From: Gnetum montanum
Lineage: Eukaryota; Streptophyta; Gnetopsida; Gnetales; Gnetaceae
Assembly (NCBI GenBank): GCA_015680685.1
Contig: MNCI01024064.1
Location: 31,610-95,609 of the forward strand
Reading direction: 5' to 3'
DNA: 64,000 nucleotides
Shown here: piece by piece, positions 45,301 to 56,107 of the stretch
How the letters are laid out: each line of letters begins with the position of its first letter
How positions within the stretch are numbered: the stretch's first letter is position 1
The notes under the pieces: model-generated
What the model was told of the DNA's origin: nothing
Seen by the model: the letters and a program-made list of their open reading frames with translations, nothing else
The model's database searches: none
Made by a program: the position numbers and the translations under genes

Positions 45301-45819
45301 CACAGTGCTTATAATATGCTGACTCAGAGCAAGAAAAAATGGCACGAACAGTTAGTATATGCACTATGGGATTACCGCACCATGCATCAGACCTCTACAG
45401 GTAAAACGCCATATAGTCTTGTTTATGGTTTTGAAGATATTTTACCTTTGGATTTGTAGGTACCATCCTTAAGAATAACACTCTCTAGACTCCTCGACAA
45501 AGGTTAAAACAACGACCTGCACATTGTTGACTTGGACTCGGTAGAGGAGGAATGCACACGTGCACTCGATCAAATTGAATGGTACCAAAAGCAACAACGA
45601 CAGTGCCATTAACACGATATTCATAAGTGCCCAATAAACGAAGGAGACCTTGTACTCAAAGCCATTTGGGGATACCCAGACAAATTCTCAGCCAACTGGG
45701 AAGGGCCCTACTTGGTCACCAAAGCATACGACAACGAAGCATTTAAACTAGTTGACATCGAAGGAAATGAGCTTGCACATCTGACCAATCACTTGTACTT
45801 AATACCATTCTATGTTTGA
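42352..45819 (+). pseudogene. E3 pol: RT, two RNase H domains, integrase; decayed
   Basis: It begins after a candidate splice AG (42351-42352). RT leader: STQQTLDYFETMTKTFNLE; RT: KVKPEVALAV, then a rearranged palm, MMPFG and YVDDIVV (catalytic pair kept, about 43204-43228), then LNPKKCVFGVKRGKMLGFI. The gypsy RNase H (FYIYLATSNSSIVTML) lacks its Asp. The archaeal-type RNase H has FDKAST (Gly to Lys), AEYEGLLRGL, VRGDSQLVLNQL and NTIVDALATLALN. Integrase has GGHIEPKAMATK, WGLDIVR, IITDNGPQFSS and NGQDEATNK (the Glu region is altered), and ends FYV at 45819. Many stops, most one transition away from a sense codon. Confidence 0.88.
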
Positions 45820-45844
45820 GCATGAAATCAGGTACGTAATCCTC

Positions 45845-46640
45845 TTGGAATCATGAAGATAAACTGATACCATAGATCATCCTGGAATCATGATGATAAA
45901 ATGATACCACAGATCGTCTTGGAATCATGATGATAAACTAATCCCACAGATCATCTTGGAATCATGATGATAAACTAATACCACAGATCATCCTAGAATC
46001 ATGACAATAAACTAATACCACAAATCATCCAAGAATCATGACCATAAACTAATACCATAGATCATCCTGGAATCATGACGATAAACTGATACCACAGATC
46101 GTCTTGGAGTCATGACGATAAAATGATACCATAGATTGTTCTAGAATCATGATGATAAACTGATAGCACAGATAGTCCTGGAATCATGACAATAAACTGA
46201 TACCACAGATCATCCTAGAATCATGATGATAAAATGATACCACAGATCATCCTGGAATCATGATGATAAAATGATACCATAGATTGTCCTGGAATCATGA
46301 TGATAAACTGGTGCCATAGATTGTCCTGAAATCATGACAATAAACTGATACCACAGAACATCATGGAGTCATGATGGTAAAAGGATACCACAGCTCGTCC
46401 TGGCATTATGATGATAAACTGACACCACAGTTCATCTGTAATGACAATAAACTAGAACCTATCCAGTATGACTTTAAATTGCCATAGTTTCATTCGCCAG
46501 AGTTTGCTAAGACTATAAATTGGTTTGCCTCTTCATAGTCTACCAAGACTATGAATTAGTATTGTACCATCCGCTATGATGATAAACTAGCACCGTCCAA
46601 TGGGTTATGATGTAAAAATAACCCACGATAGTCTGCTATG
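45845..46640 (+). repeat. long 37-bp tandem array downstream of E3 integrase
   Basis: About 16 units of 37 bp of the type GATCATCCTGGAATCATGAT followed by GATAAACTGATACCACA (to about 46440). A few shorter TAAACT units follow, including CTGCTATGACTATAAACTGG, which is the E2 31-bp type. The array is satellite-like and almost certainly non-coding. Confidence 0.92.
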
Positions 46641-47731
46641 ACTATAAACTGGCAGCTTCATCTCTAGTCTCCCAATCTGTAGCTGCATTCAAATTTCATC
46701 AGAGCCACTACCTCACTCATCACCAGTTGATCTTAACAACATTACATCCATTCACATTCAGTGCCTGAAATCTCATCTAGTGCCTTTGCTTTATCAGTTG
46801 TTGTTCAAGTCTAATCTTACTCACTCACTCATGGTTTTCTTGTCTTCTTGGAGTTGTGTTTGCAGGATGACACTCAGAGGTGTCCGTATGAGAATGCACT
46901 TCGTCACAGTAGCAAGGTATCACATTTTTCCTAACACACGTAACTAGGTTAATCAAGCCATTTGCTAGTACATTTTCCATTACACTTCCCATCTATTCCT
47001 CAACATACTCTACTCAGTCATACCCCATACACACCCAGTGCATTCCAAAACATTGATCACATCGTTGCGCACTACAACACTTGTAAGTAGTTGCAACACA
47101 CAACATGGCACTTGAGAAATAAGTACAAGATCAAAAAAAAAGCCAAAAGCCAAAAAGAGAAAGGAGCAAAAAAGCCAAAAAGAAACACAAGATCCTTGGC
47201 ACTTCCCATACAAGTCCTAGGCAGCAAGGCAATTGTCTTGGAAGCAAGTATTCAAGTCTCAAACACTCAAGTAACATCTCATTACATGGCTTTGGCTCTC
47301 CACCAACAAGTTCCCTTTAATACCAAACAGAGGCCCTACTCCTCCAAAGAACGTAACACATCATCATCATGGCTTTGGTTATGACAACAAGTCCTCTTAA
47401 ACCTTAAACAAGAGTCTTGTTCCACCAAACGACATACACCTCATGTCTTGGTCCCAAGTCTACTAGACAATGGCTATTAACGAGGATCAACATGACCCGT
47501 ATACACACCAGATCATCCCCTTCACCATGAACAATCCCTTGATCAATTCCCAATCCCCACAATTTTCATTTCCCCTATCTAGCTACAAACTTCATTTCCC
47601 CAACCCCATGTACTACTGAACACGGTGCAATGACATCTGGCCAAGTGTCAAAGGACAATGATTCTACTAGGTTTCTTATGGTGTTTTGTACTTCTTTGTC
47701 GATGCTTCTTGGGTTGATTCCTCCAAGCGTC
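46641..47731 (+). other. E3 3' untranslated region
   Basis: Between the array and the polypurine tract: no protein domain. A purine-rich tract (about 47120-47195, A/G with scattered C) lies where E2 has a poly-purine stretch at 17310-17345 (minus strand). The last 150 bp align with the end of the 201-codon reading of E2 (VFCTSLSMLLGLIPPSVN). Confidence 0.6.
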
Positions 47732-47747
47732 AACCAAGAGGTGCCAA
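47732..47747 (+). promoter_or_regulatory. E3 polypurine tract
   Basis: AACCAAGAGGTGCCAA, immediately before the right LTR; equivalent to AACAAAGAGGGGCCAA of E2. Confidence 0.7.
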
Positions 47748-49203
47748 TGAAACACCACAAAATTTTGAGCTTAGTACTTCTCTAACAAGAATCAAGCTAG
47801 GTCATGATGCTCCCCAGCATGACTGAAGCTTGAGGACCTCACAGAAAGCTTCAAACAGAGTAAGAAATGGTTACCTGGGACCCATAGCAGACTATAGAAA
47901 CATCTGGCATCGAACCCTACCAAAGTTTTGAGCCTGAAATACTTGGTTTTCACTAGGCATGCATCCTGCATGCCCAGCATGTACGCCCAACGTATACTCC
48001 CAGCATGCACGCCCGACGTGTGACTTCAAAGACTACCCAAAACAAGTGCTCGAGAGCAATATTTTCACAGGGCATCAACTCTCAGAGATAGGGAAATTGT
48101 TAGACATCATCATGGGCTCAAGAACATTGGGTTTTGACCTTGAAATCATGCACTTTGGGGTCCACACACTGAGCATGTACATCCTGCACGCCTAGCGTGT
48201 ATGCCCCGCTTGTATGCCCAGCATGTACACCCAGCTTGTATGCCCGACATGCTCCATCCAATGCACAACATAGCATATATCAATGAAAATTTTCTAGAAC
48301 CATGTCAGATCAAGTCCAACTGAGCTGATCATCCACACGCAGCATTCTCGTAACATCTGAGTTCAAACTTGACGGTCGAATTGGATATTTCCTGCTGTAA
48401 CAGTAGTTTGTAAAAATGAATTCTTTTGTTCAAGTCTATATGCTAAGTTCACATGCCTAGGATGTACACGCTGGCGTGCAGCAGCACACATTGACATGCC
48501 TCATGCTACATTGTTGTAATATTCTTTGAACCTAGACCACATAGCCACCTATCATCCAACCCGAAATTCTCTCACCCACAGCCACTCATACCTTTTCGGA
48601 TCTAAATCCGATGCCCAAAAACCTCATAAAAACCACCCCAATTTTTCACTAGATCAGGGTTGGCAATTTGTGGGCAAAACTGGAGACAAAAACCTGAGAA
48701 CACTTAGCAAATTTGGACACCAATCCTACATGCTAGACTTCAACCCTGCACACTGAGCATACATCCTTCACGTTGTGCTTATAGCCGAGACTAGCATACC
48801 ATCATCCTTCTGCATCCACCGGGGCTCTTCGGCCACCTTGTGTCAAATCCACAACTGCGTTTAGACTGATGCATTGTAATTTTCATCAAGCAATAATATT
48901 GCTACATTTTTTTCTAAGATTTGTTACAGTTTTCATTCGTTTTTTGTCTATCTCTCATTTACATCCCTACATGCTTTACGTCCTGGTTTGCATTTATTAC
49001 ACTATTTACACATAACCCAACATATTGCACATTGGTATATGTTGGGGAAATCCTTGTTTGATCTACATGTAGACCACCCAAGGTACTCTACCTTCATCAA
49101 TTCCATCTTGCCATCAAGTGAAGGTAGGATCGTTTGTGTCTATCTGTGGATCTCTTGGTGTCCATTTTATTCTAGTCATGCACCGATGATTTTAAACAGT
49201 ACA
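47748..49203 (+). repeat. E3 3' LTR
   Basis: 1,456 bp, from TGAAACACCACAAAATTTTG to TTTAAACAGTACA. It aligns along its whole length with 13411-14859, with scattered transitions and small indels. Confidence 0.92.
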
Positions 49204-51369
49204 CCATTTTACATTTGCCTTTTTTGCGGGCTATCTCCATAGGTTTGCTAAGTTCTTAGTGGTCTACGAAGATAACCATTATGTGTTAAGGGATCGTTCA
49301 TAGTTGTCTTGCCCCTAGATCTGCCATCTTTTTAACACCACTAGATCCCAAGATCCACCCAAGGGCATCGAAGAATCAATCTCTGTCACAACAAGGGGTG
49401 CAGCCAATAGTTCCCACCATTCATGAAATAGCTTGGGGTTGGAACCACCTAAACTGCAGACAACTATAAGGAGAGCTGAGCGCTTAATTCAGGAGACCAT
49501 CGGGAAGGCCAAGGCCAAGGTGAGAAAGGCTAAGCATTCAAGGAAGCCTTCTATGGAGGTGAGACCACCGAAAGCAGAGAAGATCTGATTCATCTTTCCA
49601 AGAGCAGGTAAGTATTTTTTTTTTTGATTTTATAGTTTTTATCATTTTTTGAATTTATTTTCTTGCTTAACTATGCATATATATTATGTCATGCTAACTT
49701 TAGATGTATTGGAGATTACAAAGGATATCCCCAAGAAGGAAGGTGAAGAATTAGCTCCAGTGGGAGAGCCTGAAATAATTATCACTTGGCTAAATGAAGA
49801 GGAGGAAATGAGAGAAGAAATAGCTGAAGATATTCCCATCGTAAGGGAAGGGTATGAAACAGACACCATGGAAGTGACACTTGTTGAGGCATTAGATGCC
49901 CTTAAGCATTCAAGCGAGGAGAAAGGTGTTTTTTGACAACTTTTTTGATGGGTCTCTACACCTTGGTGATCAACCTGAGATGACCAGCAAAGGGTTCCTT
50001 GGTATGTTTTGTTAGTTTCATCTGTATTTTGTACTTCTTAGCTTTACACATTGTTTTGATTACCATGACTCTTCCTGATACCAGATGTGGATGCTGAAGT
50101 GCCTAAAATGCATACATCTTAGGAAAATGTGTCAAAGTTACAGGCCCTGATGGAGGTGCCTTCCCATGTAGATCCAACATATATTGGTCAATTGAGGCCA
50201 TGGCCCAAGATGCCAAATAAAGTAGACTTTTTTATGGGCATTATCAATGATGTTGCTACTCATCTACAACAGGCTCATCCTAAATTAGGTGTGTACTTTA
50301 TACCAAGTGGTTGAGTTCATTGTGCTTTTGTATCTATTGACGATCTCTTATTAGCTCATATGGGTGATGTTTGTACTTGTAGGTGCAAAGCTTTAATGGA
50401 GTTCTTCTAAGGCTACCCATATTGATGGTCTTCCAAAATTTCCCAAGGATATTGAGCAGATCCCAAGAGGGATTTATGATGCAGTTTTGGATTGTGTTGT
50501 TCTGAATGCCAAGTCTCTCTGGACTTGTAGGCACTCGATTGAACATTTATGACATGAAGTTCAATCATTAAAGGAAAATTTAGTGAAGGTAACAGAGGAA
50601 AGAAATGAATTGCAAGCTTGTTATGATTTTTCCTCTGCTAGAATAGCCGGTGATAGTACCTAGAGTACATCAGAGATCACCTATGCATGTTATTGGATAG
50701 TCTTGAATGGCAAGGTGCAGGCAACTCAGGCTCTGGTTGAACAGAGGGTCCAGATGGATTTATTGAATAGGAAGTGCCATGACTAGAAGTATTTTGCATC
50801 CAAAGTATGTAAATGGAGTCAGGATTAGAAATATCATAAACATCAATACAAGAAATGGTTGAAAGAGAATTCAATTGAACGTCACTGGTTGGAGATGTTA
50901 ATCGAGGGGTTAGGCTTGCGCTCTTCTTATGAAAATTTTGTTGAGTGTATGGAAGTGGAGGGGTCTCCTAAATGATCCATTACCATTGCCTCTGGAGAAT
51001 CTTCAACAAGTATGTTTTCTCTTGAGCACCCTTCCTGGACTTTAGTGGACAAGGGTAAAACCTTAGCCAATGTTCACCTCGAACTCGAGAGAGACTGGGC
51101 TTGTGTGCCTGAAGAAGAGATTCTACAACACCTAGAAGCTAATCTCAAGCCTTGCTCACCTGTGAGTGTTTCAGTCTTGTATCATTTTATTTCCTTTAGT
51201 CATCATCATTTTTCTTAGTGTTTTTTCTCATTTAAACTGTTTATATATGTTTACTTATTTTGTTGTTTTGTTTTCCTTTTTGTGATAGGGACGTGGTGGT
51301 GGTGAGGCTAGCCCCAGTGGGACAAGAGCTGATGATGTAGAGGAGTTTGGGGACCAGCCCCCATCCTAG
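49204..51369 (+). pseudogene. E4 antisense gene, exons 4b-8
   Basis: Continuation of 10585-13410 after E3. Exon 4 resumes at the CCATT duplicate and ends at 49607 (combined length 1,047 nt counting CCATT once; E2 has 1,041). Exon 5 is 49704-50001 (acidic: EEMREEIAEDIPIVREGYE). Exon 6 is 50085-50288 (204 nt, as in E3). Exon 7 is 50383-51161 (779 nt; VCKWSQD-type reading, then MLIEGLGLRSSYENF). Exon 8 is 51289-51369 (GRGGGEASPSGTRADDVEEF, stop). All boundaries are GT/AG. Several TAG/TGA stops. FAGYLHRFAKFLVVYEDNHY directly after the junction aligns with FASYIRRLAEFLVV in E2. Confidence 0.82.
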
Positions 51370-51589
51370 TATGAATGCATGATTTAGCTTGCTAGTTTTG
51401 TCAGTCTTCTCATTTTTTTGTCAGTTTTTTAGATTTTCAAGTTGTTTTGTTATTTTTTTGGGATGTATGAGAACAAATATAACCATGGTCATGGTGTAAT
51501 ATGTTGTCATCCTATTTCCATGTTAACACTCTGTATTATATATAGATATATATTTTTTTTTTTTTTGCAAGTTTATTGGTGAACGTAAG

Positions 51590-51890
51590 TGTAAACCTAG
51601 AGTCATGACTGGTAAACGTAAGATAAAAGGAAATTGTAATTTGTAAAATGTCAATGAGAATGACGTAGTAGGATTTTGGTAAACTAGTAATGTATTGTGC
51701 TCTACTTTAAGGCCATTTCGGGCCATGCATATTATTTTAAAGTCATGGTGGACTATCACATCTTTATTAAAGAAATGGAGGAGATCGTAGCTATTTTGGT
51801 GAGTTCAGAAGGACCGTTCATCTCTGACCGCAGCTAGTTTAACATCGTTGTGGAAGTTTGGTAGTTTAATGTCATTCTAGATGCATAATG
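51590..51890 (-). repeat. degenerate TTAAACT-type array between E4 antisense gene and protease
   Basis: On the plus strand: TTTAAGGCCATTTCGGGCC, TTTAAAGTCATGGTGGACT, CTAGTTTAACATCGTTGTGG and GTAGTTTAATGTCATTCTAG. Equivalent in place to the E2 and E3 arrays. Confidence 0.7.
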
Positions 51891-51924
51891 GTTTGTCTTA
51901 GTTTTTGATTTTTTCCTTTAATTT

Positions 51925-53561
51925 TCACAATTTTCTATGAAGGCTGGGATGTGTAGGCATGATCTTGTACTCGCCATCCCCCTCATTAGATACGTCAAAT
52001 AGTATTTCTGACCAAAGGACATTTGTGGGAATGGCTCCTATGTCTACGTCTTTTGATGCTTCCTCTATTTTAGGAAAGTTGCAGATTGGAGATTGACCAA
52101 TGTCTAGGTTCTCATTAGTGGTGTCTTGCCTATATTCAGAGAGTTCAATCTCTGACTCTTGCTTCATTCCTACGTGTGAGGAAGTAAGTGAGATTTTTGA
52201 ATCCCCATGTATTACGATTTCACCTCCCTCATAAGGTAGGTGGATTTCCTGATGAATCTATGAGGATACAACTTTTAATTGAGCTAACCAAGGCTTTCCC
52301 AAAATCAGATTGAACCCTAGGATCTCATCCATCATTACGAATTTAGCCAATGTGGGGAATTGATCCCTTGCTATGAAATCCAAGGTAATCATGTCATTTA
52401 CCATGACACAGGAACCACTGAAAGATTTCAAGAATGATGTTGTCATTGGTCGTATTTGTTTTTCAAGGCCTAGTTGCTCAATGATAGGAAAAGGTATTAC
52501 ATTTGTAGCCACTCCGTCATCAACATTCACCCTATGTATGTTAAATTTCTTAATTTACATAATTAAAAACATGGGGGTGGCAGTGACCTCTCCCATTTTT
52601 TCATCTCATTTAATGTCTTTGGAATGAAATCCTAGAGATGTGGACCTCGATTATTGATGTGGAGACAATACAACATAAATTGATGGTTCATTTGTAGGAA
52701 GCTCTTCACTTACAGGGATTGAAGCCAACATACACACCAGAGCTTCCCAATGTACTAGGGAGGTCATTACCAGGTCATATAGGCTTAGAGAGGTGTTCTT
52801 TTTTTTAAGGCTTGTGTAACCTAGGTCGGGGCACTGGCCAAGTCTTTACTATTCAAAATTTTTTTATCTATTGAGACTTGATACATTTGACCCAAAATTT
52901 GTATTTCTCATAGAAGAACTTCTGCATTATTAACTGTAGCTGTTAGGTTTGGGGCATTGGACATTCCTGAGTTCTTTTCTTGCTGACTTATGCTAGGCTG
53001 ATCAGTAGTTGGAACCATAGGGATAGCATTCAGCGGTGTGGGTTTTGGCGATCCTAACTCATGACCATATCATTCTTTGGCCAGATGTTCCTTGGTAAGT
53101 CTATCAGCCAGTCATTCTCATGAGGGTCATGGAGGAACTATTGGGGGTTGCATATTGGGGTGTTTCAACACTTGAATTACAAATGGAGCGGATCAAGTTT
53201 ACACTGGTATGTTTGTTGTCACAACCGTAGGGTGTACTTGGATGATGAATGGTTTTCAGAACATAGGAGGTGTATGTGTGACAAAAGGAGCTTGTGGGGG
53301 TGTTAGCGTAGATGTGGTTTTAGCAAGCACATGAATCACAAAAGGCTTTCATGGCATGTCTTATTCATTGCCAACATGGATGGTGTTAATTACATAGGAT
53401 GCCTCTTTTATATTAAGAGGGTCTTTGTAGACCCCCATAGACTAATTTTGAGATCTTATTGGGTTTGCTTCATCAAAGACTATCTCACCTCTATCAATCA
53501 TATGTTGTATGTCTTATTTTAGGGTGAAGTAGTAGTCGATTCCATGCCCACATCATTGGTG
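51925..53561 (-). pseudogene. E4 protease region, decayed
   Basis: The minus strand gives the protease core MNVDDGVATNVIPFPIIEQL (52530), then FLKSFSGSCVMVNDMITLDF and FNLILGKPWLAQL. The C-terminal tail reads EILFDVSNEGDGEYKIMPTH. Upstream (53560-52750), broken copies of the PYVVRVP-type octapeptide and the LSLYDLV motif can be followed through many stops. Confidence 0.78.
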
Positions 53562-55649
53562 TTACTCACAGAATTTGTCTAATCTAAAACCTCTTGAAAT
53601 AGGGGGTTCATTAACTGTTGCCAACATTTGGTTTTTAACCAAATCATAGTATCGGTCATGTTTTTGGGCCACTGTAGGAGACATTTGCTTCTGTTGAATC
53701 AATCCAACCTTTAGAAGTTGGTCCAGTAGTTGTAAAAGTCTCATGGGTAAGGGCATGTACTATGCAGGGTCTTTTCATTTGAAGGTACAAGTATCACCTG
53801 TGTTAGTAGTTTGGGTAGAGGAGGGTTTAAATGTAGGTGTAGGAGTGGTTCTTTCATGACTAGTGGGGGTAGCAGGTTTCTTTCCCTTTTTTCCTTGCAT
53901 TGTTGGATCAAGCTATCTCTGCCGCTGTTGCAACTGTCATTTTAGACTTGTCCTTCCTTATCTTTCCTCGTATGTTGACTTTTAAAAGTTAGGTAAGCTG
54001 GCTCATGACTTTTTTGTGCTACCTCTTATATTTTTCTGATTTGGAAAAATTCTTGGCTCAAAGTATGAGTGTTCAGATAATAGAGTTTTAAATTAATGAA
54101 ATCATTCACGGTACTTTTGAGGATTGTAAATAAATACGTTTCAGGGATAGGCTCATGAATTTTGTTAAGGGTAGTGCTCCATCTTTGGATGAAATTTTGT
54201 ATGGGATCCAATGGTTCTTGTTTTATTTGTATTAGACTATCTAGCGTGGGTTTAGGCTTCAAGTTATACTTAAAATGGGTAATGAATTGATGTAGAAAAT
54301 CCTCTAGAGAGGATATGGAGTTATGGGGTAGGGCTCGGTACCAATCTAAACCTCTTCTAGTTAAGGACATGGCAAACACACATAGGATTGCATGAGGTCA
54401 GGCCTGAAGTAACAGACACTCTAATTGGAATGTCACTAGGTGAGCATTTGGATCTCCCTCTCTATTATACTTGGTCAAGTATGGCAATGAAATTCCTTTT
54501 GGTAAAGTCAATGGTGGCACTGAAGAGCTAATCAGATCATCTTGATAAAAATCCATCACCTTGACTTCTTCATTGTTTGTGATTTTGAGGAACTTTACCT
54601 CATCGGTCAGTGCTTGCATCATTTTTCTAGCATCTACCCATTCATGGGCACTATGTGGACCAATTGATTGGTTAGATTGAGCATGATAAAAGTTATATTG
54701 TTGTGTGTTTTGTGGGAAAGAGGACTATAGGGTTGTTGATGGTTGTACTTAAGGGAAATTCATGGATGGGATTGTAATAGGTGGTATGTTATAATAAGCC
54801 AGTTGATGTTGTTGAATAATAGGTGTGGGCCACTACCTAGTTACAAGTTGTGAGGAAACATCGTGAACTTGTTGAGTTCAAGTAGTGAAGGGTGTTCCTT
54901 GGATTTACACTCATGGTATATAATGATTAGATGTAGAAGCAAGTATTACAGATGGCATTCCAATCCTATATTAGCTTGAGAGGAGAGTTGTTGTGGTTGT
55001 ACTTGCAAAAGAGAGGGTAATGTGGTGACCAAGGGAATAATAGGGATGGGCACATTGAATTGGGTATTGGTTGAAAGCAAGAAGGAACGAGAGTGGGTGC
55101 TTCTTGTTGAGAATTAGAAGCTTGAGTGCTTTTAAATGTGTGAAGAGGCATGGTATCTCCTGTGAAAGGGTGGAATAATGGATTCATGTAAGTATGAGGA
55201 CTGAGAGTGTGGTACAAATTCCCATGTTCAGATTGAGCTGTGAAATCATCTTCCTCATCTCCATTTTGAGGCTCTACAATGGGTTTCCGCAAGGTTTGAT
55301 TCCTTGCCAGAAGGAGCAGGGATATGAGTTCATGGTGGGATTTAGAGAGGGGAATTACATCATATGCTGAAGGGATAAAGTTATGGCTTGTCTTAAAGAT
55401 GAGTTCGTAATGTATTTTTGCTTCCATTTCCATGCGATCAATGGGTAGGTTAGCTTGGATCTTTACATATATGAAGTTATATTGTTTTGGGGTGAGAATT
55501 GCATAGGCGGGGTCCTTGCCTTGTAACCTAAGTGACCGGAGAGTTGGCTCTTGAGGGTTTATCTCTTCAATGGCAACAATGGGTTCATTTGTGATCATAG
55601 TTGTAGTCACAGGATTTGAGATTTCGACATTAAGGTAAGATATGGGCAA
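53562..55649 (-). pseudogene. E4 gag, decayed
   Basis: Starts MPISYLNVEISNPVTT at 55649, an open stretch of 227 codons including RSLRLQGKDPAYAILTPKQY and NFIYVKIQANLPIDRMEME. The capsid core is at 54622-54026 (LTKYNREGDPNAHLVTFQLE, MSLTRRGLDWYRALPHNSIS, HQFITHFKYNLKPKPTLDSL, FIQRWSTTLNKIHEPIPETY). The C-terminal linker is at 53756-53562 (GFRLDKFCE leading into the knuckle). Stops and frameshifts separate these parts. Confidence 0.82.
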
Positions 55650-56084
55650 TGTTGCTTTGACCTAAGAAAATTCCATGTGTGTAACTGGGCGTATGGAAGT
55701 TGGGCTTGAGCAAGTGGGTGTATGCAAGATGGGCTTGCGCAAGTCAGGCATATGCAACCTGGGCATAAGCGTTAGCATGAGCGCAACCTGAATGTGTGTC
55801 TGCTTGTGTGCAGCATATCAAAATATGACATAGCATGTGTGCATGGTGTGCATGCACACCGAGTGTACGCTAGACGTGCACAACAGTGTGCATACGTAGC
55901 ATTGGGCTTTGCAACGTGTGTATGCTGTGTTGGCTTTTTGTAGCGTGTGCACATTGTACTTAATATTTTTAGCTATAGTTATAGAATTCACTACATTTGC
56001 AACAACTTAAAAATTTTGTAGGATTTAACACAATTGTAAATAGATTTGTACAGTTCAATATTTAATCAAGATGGAAAATGCTAA
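55650..56084 (-). other. E4 leader between PBS and gag
   Basis: Non-coding leader with repeated GGGCGTATGGAAGTTGGGC / GGGTGTATGCAAG units (about 55680-55770), a degenerate relative of the GCGT/ACGC repeats in E2. Confidence 0.5.
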
Positions 56085-56102
56085 GCCCTCCTTCTACCAC
56101 CA
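56085..56102 (-). promoter_or_regulatory. E4 primer-binding-site-like motif
   Basis: TGGTGGTAGAAGGAGGGC on the minus strand, five bases after the LTR end at 56108. Confidence 0.65.
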
Positions 56103-56107
56103 ATTTT

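Larger units (their letters stand above)
13411..49203 (+). mobile_element. E3: Tat-type Ty3/gypsy with antisense gene, hosts E2
   Basis: Both LTRs are present (13411-14859 and 47748-49203), with a perfect CCATT TSD. Order on the plus strand: LTR, PBS-like motif, leader, gag start (15496), E2 insertion (15570-32734), rest of gag and protease (to 36887), array, antisense gene (41504-37413), array (42051-42230), RT-RNase H-integrase (42352-45819), long array, purine-rich 3' region, LTR. Without E2 it measures about 18.6 kb. The two LTRs differ at many visible positions and the coding frames hold many stops, so it inserted well before E2. Confidence 0.92.
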
